The position numbers and the translations under genes are program-made. Under the pieces are notes generated by a model. That model had not been told where the DNA came from and ran no database searches. It was given only the letters and a program-made list of their open reading frames with translations. A DNA stretch of 11,959 bases from an uncultured Blautia sp. (GTDB taxonomy: Bacteria; Bacillota; Clostridia; Lachnospirales; Lachnospiraceae): contig URXG01000071.1 of NCBI GenBank assembly GCA_900551715.1, positions 1 through 11,959 of the forward strand, written 5' to 3'. This document shows, in pieces, positions 6,795 to 11,959 of the stretch. Position 1 is the stretch's first letter, and each line of letters opens with the position of its first letter.

Positions 6795-8456
6795 ATGGGT
6801 TACAAAAGAACAAACGGAAACGAACCGGAAGGTGCCACAGGAGCACCGGAAGGGAACACCACAGACATTGAGAACAAGATCAATGCGGCTCTGGATAATA
6901 TAATAGAAGAATCCCCAGGGCAGGAAGAACCTGTGAGACACAGAGCCAAGTCAGCCAGACCAGGTCCGGTAGTATATGTACCGGTGGATGATCTGGATGA
7001 AAAGATTTCAGAGTCTGTTCCTACAGGTAAGAAGAAGTTGAAGTTCAAAGGTCTCAGAGTGTTTGGACTGTTGTTTCTTATGGCATGTGTGGGTGTGGGC
7101 TGTGCATATGGTGCAGCATCTTATTATTTTTCAGACCGTTTTTTTGAGGGAACATGGATCAATGGGATCAACTGTTCCCATAAGACTGCTTACGAAGTAG
7201 AACAGCTTCTCGCGAAGAATACTGACGGTTATGCCATAGAGGTAGACTCCAGGAATCTTTCTCCACAGACCATTAATGGAAGCGATATTGATTATCATTA
7301 TGTGTCCAGCGGAGAAGTACTGAACCTTCTGAAAAAACAGAAGCCTTATGAATGGATCAAGGGCTTTTATGAGCAGAAGAGTTACACAGTAGAAGAGAAG
7401 AGTACCTATAATAAGACCCTTCTGCAGGATCAGGTAAAAGCTCTGAACTGTGCGCAGGTTGAGAATCAGGTAGAACCGGAGAATGCCTATGTGGCATTTC
7501 AGGATAATCAGTTTGTGATCGTACCGGAAACAGAGGGAAGCAAGCTAGATGTAAAGGCGGCATACAGACTTCTGGATACTGCAGTGGCAAAAGGAGAGAC
7601 TTCTGTAGATTTCAGCAGTTCTTCTGATGCTTATGTATCCGCAGAGGTCACACAGGATGATCCTTCACTTCAGTCTACACTGGAAGCATGTAATAACTAC
7701 ACAAAAGCAAGTATCAATTATACATTTGGAGATCAGACAGTGACTCTGGATGGCAATACCATCAAGGACTGGCTTCAGTTCGACGAAAAGGGACAGCTGG
7801 TATTCGATGACAATTCTCTTCAGCAGCATATTGCAGAATATGTGGCACAGCTGGCAGCTTCCTATGATACTGTGGGAACAGAAAGAGAATTTAATACCAC
7901 CAGTGGCAGAACCGTTTATGTATCCAGTTCCATTTATGGCTGGAAGATCGACCAGGCAGCAGAAGCAGCAGAATTAAGTCAGGAAATCCAGTCCGGAACA
8001 CAGACTACCAGAGAACCAGTTTATTCTCAGACAGCCAACTCCTACGGAGTTAATGATCTTGGGAATACCTATATTGAAGTAGACTTAAGCCAACAGCACA
8101 TGTATTATTATCAGAATGGCTCAATGATCTTTGACTCTGATTTTGTATCAGGTAATATGAGCTATGATGACAGACAGACCCATGCAGGAATTTTCACTAT
8201 GTATTATAAGAAGAGTCCAGATGTCCTTCGTGGATCACAGAAAGCAGACGGAACTTATGAATACGAAGAGAAAGTAGAATACTGGATGCCTTTTGACGGA
8301 GGTATCGGTTTCCATGATGCACCATGGAGAGACGAATTTGGCGGTGATATTTACCTGACCAGCGGTTCTCATGGATGTATCAACCTTCCACCGGACAATG
8401 CAGCAGAGCTGTATGGACTGATCCAGTACAATGTGCCGATTGTCTGCTTCTACTAA
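6795..8456 (+). CDS. Membrane-anchored L,D-transpeptidase (YkuD domain, with PG-binding-like region)
   Basis: Predicted to make 3-3 cross-links in peptidoglycan, or attach proteins to it, outside the membrane. The 553-residue product begins with a hydrophilic, acidic and Pro/Gly-rich cytoplasmic tail of about 80 residues and a basic KKKLKFK stretch. One membrane helix follows (about 86-110, GLRVFGLLFLMACVGVG), giving type II topology. Residues about 115-400 resemble the repeated putative peptidoglycan-binding region that precedes YkuD domains in clostridia. The C-terminal YkuD domain starts near YIEVDLSQQHMYYY and holds IGFHDAPW (His507) and SHGCINLP with His526 and nucleophile Cys528. ATG 6795 is chosen because AGGAGA (6781-6786) is 8 nt upstream; an adjacent TTG at 6792 is in frame. 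Such enzymes give a bypass of beta-lactam-sensitive 4-3 cross-linking (family knowledge). Confidence 0.92.
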   Translation: MGYKRTNGNEPEGATGAPEGNTTDIENKINAALDNIIEESPGQEEPVRHRAKSARPGPVVYVPVDDLDEKISESVPTGKKKLKFKGLRVFGLLFLMACVGVGCAYGAASYYFSDRFFEGTWINGINCSHKTAYEVEQLLAKNTDGYAIEVDSRNLSPQTINGSDIDYHYVSSGEVLNLLKKQKPYEWIKGFYEQKSYTVEEKSTYNKTLLQDQVKALNCAQVENQVEPENAYVAFQDNQFVIVPETEGSKLDVKAAYRLLDTAVAKGETSVDFSSSSDAYVSAEVTQDDPSLQSTLEACNNYTKASINYTFGDQTVTLDGNTIKDWLQFDEKGQLVFDDNSLQQHIAEYVAQLAASYDTVGTEREFNTTSGRTVYVSSSIYGWKIDQAAEAAELSQEIQSGTQTTREPVYSQTANSYGVNDLGNTYIEVDLSQQHMYYYQNGSMIFDSDFVSGNMSYDDRQTHAGIFTMYYKKSPDVLRGSQKADGTYEYEEKVEYWMPFDGGIGFHDAPWRDEFGGDIYLTSGSHGCINLPPDNAAELYGLIQYNVPIVCFY

Positions 8457-8479
8457 AGAAAGTAAAGAGAGGGAAGTTT

Positions 8480-8776
8480 ATGTTTAGCAGAGAGTTTGAT
8501 TTTTTTCTTGCAGGAGCAGCACTGATCATTGGAATTATGATGCTGACCGGTCATGGAAATTTTTTTCTGAAGGGCGGTAATGCAGACCTTCGCAAAAAGA
8601 AATACGACGAAGCCAAATTATCAAAGGCTTCAGGAGTTACGCTGATTCTTATCGGGATTGCTACAGGCATTGATTCTTATACCACCAGCCTGGCGGCAAA
8701 GATTGCCTATGTTGTAATACTTCTGGCAATCCTTGCAGGACTTGGTCTGTTTCTCAAGTTCAAATGCCAGAAGTAG
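8480..8776 (+). CDS. Small integral membrane protein, DUF3784-like
   Basis: A 98-residue protein of unknown function. Three hydrophobic segments are visible: about 8-23 (FFLAGAALIIGIMML), 50-66 (SGVTLILIGIATGID) and 72-93 (KIAYVVILLAILAGLGLFL). A charged loop KGGNADLRKKKYDEAKLSKA lies between the first two. The layout of a helix, a Gly/Asn turn, a KKKYDEAKLSK-like loop and further helices recalls the DUF3784 family of Firmicutes, but this is by eye only. The ATG at 8480 is preceded by a GAGAGGGA ribosome site. It begins 23 nt after the L,D-transpeptidase and ends before a terminator, so the two genes are probably cotranscribed and it may have an envelope role. Confidence 0.75.
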   Translation: MFSREFDFFLAGAALIIGIMMLTGHGNFFLKGGNADLRKKKYDEAKLSKASGVTLILIGIATGIDSYTTSLAAKIAYVVILLAILAGLGLFLKFKCQK

Positions 8777-8830
8777 AAGTAAATTCCGGGATTCAGTGGG
8801 GCTCAGAACATACAGTAAAATAATCAACAG

Positions 8831-8872
8831 GAGGAGTATGGTAACAGTAATGTGCCATGCTCTTCTTTTTTT
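8831..8872 (+). terminator. Intrinsic terminator after the small membrane protein
   Basis: GAGGAGTATGG (8831-8841) pairs with CCATGCTCTTC (8855-8865), including two G-U pairs, around a 13-nt loop. Seven T follow at 8866-8872. It closes the L,D-transpeptidase unit; the MITE-like element's target duplication begins on the very next base. Confidence 0.8.
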
Positions 8873-8880
8873 GTATCTTC
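8873..8880. repeat. Left copy of apparent target-site duplication
   Basis: GTATCTTC at 8873-8880 is repeated exactly at 9024-9031, on either side of the inverted-repeat element. Confidence 0.75.
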
Positions 8881-9023
8881 GTAACTGTTCAGTACCCTCA
8901 CAGTTACGAGTCAAAATGCATTCCAAATCACCTTCGGTGATGGCATTTTGCCTTGTATGTCTCGGGATTTTGGCAAAAAACATGCCAAAACACCTCGCGG
9001 GATACTACCTTCTGAATAGTTAC
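8881..9023. mobile_element. MITE-like element, 143 bp, complete copy
   Basis: The element is bounded by 12-bp terminal inverted repeats GTAACTGTTCAG (8881-8892) and CTGAATAGTTAC (9012-9023), with one mismatch. It is flanked by identical 8-bp direct repeats GTATCTTC, the classic signature of a transposed element. If the adjoining C/G pair is counted as part of the ends (13-bp repeats), the duplication becomes 6 bp. It has no credible coding capacity, so it would need a transposase supplied in trans. Three internal hairpins are visible: ACAGTTAC (8900-8907) with the left end, AAAATGC/GCATTTT (8913-8919, 8943-8949) capped by ATCACC/GGTGAT (8927-8932, 8936-8941), and TTTTGGCA/TGCCAAAA (8968-8975, 8983-8990). 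A second copy begins at 11906. I do not recognise the parent IS family. Confidence 0.82.
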
Positions 9024-9031
9024 GTATCTTC
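9024..9031. repeat. Right copy of apparent target-site duplication
   Basis: GTATCTTC at 9024-9031, identical to 8873-8880 and directly abutting the right terminal inverted repeat. Confidence 0.75.
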
Positions 9032-9046
9032 AATATTTTACAGGAT

Positions 9047-9066
9047 AACCCGAAATAACCCGAAAT
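9047..9066 (+). repeat. Two tandem 10-mers upstream of the sfsA promoter
   Basis: AACCCGAAAT occurs twice head to tail (9047-9056 and 9057-9066) without mismatch, one helical turn apart, about 15 bp before the expected -35 position. The spacing would suit a direct-repeat regulator site, but two copies of a 10-mer can also arise by slippage. Confidence 0.6.
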
Positions 9067-9081
9067 GACTCTAAAAAATAA

Positions 9082-9110
9082 TATTCATTTCCGGGAAAAT
9101 ATGCTATACT
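9082..9110 (+). promoter_or_regulatory. Extended -10 promoter of sfsA-mutY-GT
   Basis: TGCTATACT at 9102-9110 is an extended -10 with TATACT (5 of 6). The matching -35 position (9082-9087, TATTCA) is weak. Transcription would begin near 9117, about 20 nt before ATG 9139. Confidence 0.6.
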
Positions 9111-9128
9111 ATGTCTATCTATGCAAAC

Positions 9129-9132
9129 GGAG
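9129..9132 (+). promoter_or_regulatory. Ribosome binding site fixing the sfsA start
   Basis: GGAG at 9129-9132 is 6 nt before ATG 9139. An in-frame ATG at 9121 has no such site in front of it and would sit almost at the transcription start. Confidence 0.6.
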
Positions 9133-9138
9133 TACAAT

Positions 9139-9837
9139 ATGAAATACAAAAATACAGTCAGAGCTGAATTCTGTGACCGTCCCAATCGCTTTATTGCACA
9201 TGTAAAGATCAATGGGGTCATGGAAACAGTTCATGTAAAGAACACCGGCAGATGCAGAGAACTACTTGTTCCAGGATGTCCGGTCATTCTTGAAAAAAGT
9301 GATAATACTGCCCGCAAGACAGCATATGATCTGATCAGTGTCTGCAAAGAAGGACGTTGGATCAATATGGATTCTCAGGCACCGAATCAGGCAGCAGCGG
9401 AATGGATTCAAGGTGGAGGCCTTTTTCCTGAAGAAGTTTCTGTGTACAGGGAACGCAAATACGGCAATTCCCGTTTTGATATCTATGTAGAGTCCCCGGA
9501 GAGAAAAGCCTTTATAGAAGTGAAGGGAGTAACTCTGGAAGAGAATAACATTGTCCGTTTTCCAGACGCACCTACAGAACGGGGACTGAAACATGTAGAA
9601 GAACTGGCAGAATGTATGCAAGATGGTTACGAAGCATATCTCCTTTTTGTGATCCAGATGAAAGATGTGAGGAAGTTTCAGCCTAACTGGAATACCCACC
9701 ACAGATTCGGGGATGCTCTGAAGGCTGCCAGGGAAGCAGGTGTCAGGATTCTTGCCATGGACTGTATGATCGGAGAGGATTTTATGAGAATACAGGACCC
9801 TGTAGAAGTAGATCTGGAGGAAACAGATGCTGAATAA
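9139..9837 (+). CDS. sfsA: SfsA family protein (sugar fermentation stimulation protein A homologue)
   Basis: The 232-residue length is normal for SfsA, a protein named from Escherichia coli work on maltose use; DNA binding has been proposed, but its molecular role is not firmly known. The N-terminal OB-like part shows FIAHVKINGVMETVHVKNTG followed by GRCRELLVPG, a strong SfsA signature. The C-terminal nuclease-like fold has SRFDIYVE, then AFIEVKGVTLEE and VRFPDAPTERGLKHVEEL, ending in HHRFGDALKAA. The Asp, Glu and Lys of D-x(n)-E-V-K resemble the PD-(D/E)XK nuclease pattern, which is an inference from motif only. It is the first gene of a three-gene operon and overlaps mutY by 11 bp. Confidence 0.93.
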   Translation: MKYKNTVRAEFCDRPNRFIAHVKINGVMETVHVKNTGRCRELLVPGCPVILEKSDNTARKTAYDLISVCKEGRWINMDSQAPNQAAAEWIQGGGLFPEEVSVYRERKYGNSRFDIYVESPERKAFIEVKGVTLEENNIVRFPDAPTERGLKHVEELAECMQDGYEAYLLFVIQMKDVRKFQPNWNTHHRFGDALKAAREAGVRILAMDCMIGEDFMRIQDPVEVDLEETDAE

Positions 9838-10885
9838 GATCATAACCCCACTTCTTAACTGGTACAGGCAGAACAAAAGAGCGCTTCCATGGAGAGACCA
9901 GAATAACGCCTATTATACCTGGGTTTCCGAAATCATGCTCCAGCAGACCAGAGTGGAGGCGGTCAAACCTTATTTTCAGCGTTTTACAGAAGAACTTCCA
10001 GATGTGAGAGCATTGGCAGAATGCCCGGAAGAAAAGCTTTTGAAGCTGTGGGAAGGACTGGGATATTATAATCGTGTCCGAAACATGCAGAAAGCAGCCT
10101 GTCAGGTAGTAGAACTTTATGACGGAGCATTACCTGCTTCTTATGAGGAGCTGCTGTCACTGAAGGGCATTGGAAGTTACACAGCAGGAGCTATTGCTTC
10201 TATTGCATACGGAATCCCGATACCAGCTGTAGATGGCAATGTGCTTCGGGTGATCACCAGGATTCAGGAGGATGCTGGTGATATCATGAAACAGTCTGTT
10301 AAGAAACAGATAGAGGCAGAATTAAAGGACGTTATGCCGGAGGACGCACCTGGAGATTTTAACCAGGCACTGATGGAGCTTGGTGCAGTAATCTGTGTTC
10401 CTAATGGTCAGCCAAAATGCGAAGAATGCCCTGTAAGTCTCTGCTGTCAGGCATTTCATCATGGGACAATTGAGCAATATCCTGTAAAAGCACCAAAGAA
10501 ATCACGAAAAATCGAGAAGCGTACTGTTCTGGTAATTCAGGATGGCAATTATACAGCCATAAAGAAGCGTCCGGACCAGGGGCTTCTGGCAAGGCTTTAT
10601 GAACTTCCAAATACAGAGGGACATCTTAGTCAGAAAGAAGCTCTGGAAAAAGTAAAAACACTGGGGCTGGAACCTTTATACATTGAGCCTCTTCCTAAGG
10701 CAAAACATGTTTTTTCCCATATTGAGTGGCGAATGATAGGATACAGGATCCGGGTAGCTGCTCTGGAAGAAAAAAATACACAAGGACTTATTTTTGCTGA
10801 CAGAAAAGAATCTCACAGACAATATGCAATTCCGTCAGCATTCAGTGCATATATCAAATTCATGAAGGAGGAAACAGTCAAATGA
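9827..10885 (+). CDS. mutY: A/G-specific adenine DNA glycosylase MutY
   Basis: Removes adenine mispaired with 8-oxoguanine in base-excision repair. The 352-residue product has both normal parts. The N-terminal helix-hairpin-helix catalytic domain contains SEIMLQQTRV with catalytic Glu35, LKGIGSYTAGAIASIAYG (hairpin) and AVDGNVLRV with Asp136. Four Cys follow for a 4Fe-4S cluster: C190, C198, C201 and C207 (or C206). The first spacing is seven residues rather than the usual six. The C-terminal NUDIX-like 8-oxoG recognition domain runs from KKSRKIEKRTVLVIQDGNY to about 340 and includes HVFSHIEW (His294 to His298). The ATG lies inside the end of sfsA, with GGAGG at 9816-9820. The gene ends in a 4-bp overlap with the glycosyltransferase, implying translational coupling. 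Confidence 0.96.
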   Translation: MLNKIITPLLNWYRQNKRALPWRDQNNAYYTWVSEIMLQQTRVEAVKPYFQRFTEELPDVRALAECPEEKLLKLWEGLGYYNRVRNMQKAACQVVELYDGALPASYEELLSLKGIGSYTAGAIASIAYGIPIPAVDGNVLRVITRIQEDAGDIMKQSVKKQIEAELKDVMPEDAPGDFNQALMELGAVICVPNGQPKCEECPVSLCCQAFHHGTIEQYPVKAPKKSRKIEKRTVLVIQDGNYTAIKKRPDQGLLARLYELPNTEGHLSQKEALEKVKTLGLEPLYIEPLPKAKHVFSHIEWRMIGYRIRVAALEEKNTQGLIFADRKESHRQYAIPSAFSAYIKFMKEETVK

Positions 10886-11895
10886 AACTGTTAAGTATTG
10901 CAATTCCCTGTTATAATTCAGAAGCATATATGGAAAAATGTATCGAGTCTCTTCTTACAGGTGGAGAAGAAGTGGAGATTCTGGTAGTAGATGACGGATC
11001 TTCTGACCGAACAGCAGAGATTGCAGATTCCTATGCAGAAAAATATCCAACCATAGTCAAAGCCATCCATCAGGAAAACGGTGGACATGGTGAAGCAGTC
11101 AATTCTGGTATCCGCAATGCCACGGGACTTTACTTTAAAGTTGTAGACAGTGATGACTGGGTAAATCAGGAAGCTTATGCACAGATTCTCAAGACTCTGG
11201 AAGAACTCACCAGGGGACCAGAGACTGTAGACCTTCTTATAAGTAATTTTGTTTACGAAAAACAGGGGGTCACCCGCAAAAAAGTCATGCAGTACCGTCA
11301 TTGTCTCCCGATAAACGAAGTATTCGGATGGGACAGTGTACATATGTCAAAAGGCAAATATCTTCTGATGCATTCTATGATCTACCGTACCAAACTTCTT
11401 CATGAATGCCAGCTGGAGCTTCCAAAGCACACCTTTTATGTAGACAACCTGTTTGCTTTTGAACCACTTCCTTATGTAAAGAAACTCTATTATCTGGATG
11501 TGAACTTCTATCGTTATTTTATCGGACGTGACGATCAGTCCGTTAATGAGAAAGTAATGATCAAAAGGATCGATCAGCAGATCCGGGTAAATAAACTGAT
11601 GGCAGATGTGTTCCACAGATGTCAGTTTGATAATAAACATGTCAAGAAATATATGTTAAGTTATCTTGATATTATTACTACAGTTTCTTCCATTATGCTG
11701 GTACGTGCAGGTACAAAAGAAGAACTGGACAAGAAGAAAGAACTTCTGGAATACATCAGAGAACAGGACCGCTGGTTATATCACAAACTGCGTTACAGCC
11801 TTCTGGGAAGAGCTGCCAACCTTCCTGGCAGAGGTGGACGTAAGATGTTTGTGGCAGCATACAAAGTATGCCAGAAATTCTATGGATTTAATTAA
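10882..11895 (+). CDS. Family 2 glycosyltransferase
   Basis: The 337-residue product is a GT-A fold inverting glycosyltransferase: LSIAIPCYNSEAYMEKCIES at residues 4-23, the nucleotide-sugar site VVDDGSSDRT (Asp37, Asp38), QENGGHGEAVNSGI, and the metal-binding DSDDW (89-93). The second half is basic and aromatic. No transmembrane helix is obvious, so it probably acts at the inner face of the membrane on a cell-surface polysaccharide or lipid-linked acceptor; donor and acceptor cannot be read from sequence. The ATG overlaps the mutY stop as ATGA, with AAGGAGG at 10865-10871. It is the last gene of the sfsA operon in the window. No separate terminator is seen before the repeat at 11906. Confidence 0.93.
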   Translation: MKLLSIAIPCYNSEAYMEKCIESLLTGGEEVEILVVDDGSSDRTAEIADSYAEKYPTIVKAIHQENGGHGEAVNSGIRNATGLYFKVVDSDDWVNQEAYAQILKTLEELTRGPETVDLLISNFVYEKQGVTRKKVMQYRHCLPINEVFGWDSVHMSKGKYLLMHSMIYRTKLLHECQLELPKHTFYVDNLFAFEPLPYVKKLYYLDVNFYRYFIGRDDQSVNEKVMIKRIDQQIRVNKLMADVFHRCQFDNKHVKKYMLSYLDIITTVSSIMLVRAGTKEELDKKKELLEYIREQDRWLYHKLRYSLLGRAANLPGRGGRKMFVAAYKVCQKFYGFN

Positions 11896-11905
11896 AAAAT
11901 AAAAC

Positions 11906-11959
11906 GTAACTGTTCAGTACCCTCACAGTTACGAGTCAAAATGCATTCCTAATCACCTT
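11906..11959. mobile_element. MITE-like element, second copy (cut by window end)
   Basis: The first 54 bases match 8881-8934 with one difference (T at 11950 where the first copy has A), in the same orientation. The match starts exactly at the terminal inverted repeat GTAACTGTTCAG, apart from one shared C before it, which supports the element boundary set from the first copy. It begins 10 nt after the glycosyltransferase stop. The stem GTAACTGT/ACAGTTAC is present but has no T-run, so it is not an ordinary terminator. Confidence 0.85.

Noticed and set aside
8733..9068. A 111-codon plus-strand frame spanning the terminator and the MITE-like element
   Set aside because: It runs through an intrinsic terminator and inverted repeats, has no ribosome site and resembles no protein family. 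The overlapping minus-strand frame at 8630-8983 is rejected likewise.
11906..11925. The hairpin at the start of the second element copy as terminator of the glycosyltransferase operon
   Set aside because: The stem GTAACTGT with ACAGTTAC has a long loop, low GC and no T-run, and the same sequence occurs elsewhere as part of the mobile element.
1..11959. CRISPR array, tRNA or rRNA genes, prophage, toxin-antitoxin or defence genes
   Set aside because: No regular repeat-spacer pattern, cloverleaf, integrase, phage or toxin-like reading frame was seen. Apart from the MITE-like element and the pgk-tpiA spacer RNA the window is ordinary core chromosome.

Overview
The window looks like a chromosomal segment of a low-to-mid GC anaerobic Firmicute, most likely a Lachnospiraceae member (Blautia/Ruminococcus/Dorea type). 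The reasons are protein style (the GAPDH tail, lysine-rich surface-protein remnants, an L,D-transpeptidase of the clostridial type), strong AGGAGG ribosome sites and extended -10 promoters. The genus is an inference. All genes read on the + strand; no tRNA, rRNA, CRISPR array, phage gene or defence system was found.

Region 1 (1-2510) is the lower-glycolysis cluster: the 3' end of gap (GAPDH), pgk and tpiA. A strong intrinsic terminator lies between gap and pgk with almost no room for a new promoter before pgk. The pgk-tpiA spacer can fold into a rod-like RNA with two tandem G.A motifs. A long bipartite hairpin terminator closes the cluster.

Region 2 (2510-6660) holds hom (homoserine dehydrogenase with C-terminal ACT domain, entry to threonine/methionine synthesis) and gpmI (cofactor-independent phosphoglycerate mutase), each with its own promoter. 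They are flanked by two decayed surface-protein fragments: a 5'-truncated lysine-rich C-terminal domain (2566-3150) and a frameshifted bacterial Ig-like domain (6296-6605). A terminator follows at 6625-6657.

Region 3 (6700-8872) is a two-gene unit: a membrane-anchored L,D-transpeptidase for 3-3 peptidoglycan cross-linking and a small three-helix membrane protein resembling DUF3784, ended by a terminator.

Region 4 (8873-11959) starts with a compact 143-bp MITE-like element with 12-bp terminal inverted repeats and an apparent 8-bp target duplication. The tightly coupled operon sfsA-mutY-glycosyltransferase follows. The window ends inside a second copy of the same element, one mismatch in 54 bases from the first. 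This dispersed element and the pgk-tpiA spacer RNA are the least explained parts of the window.
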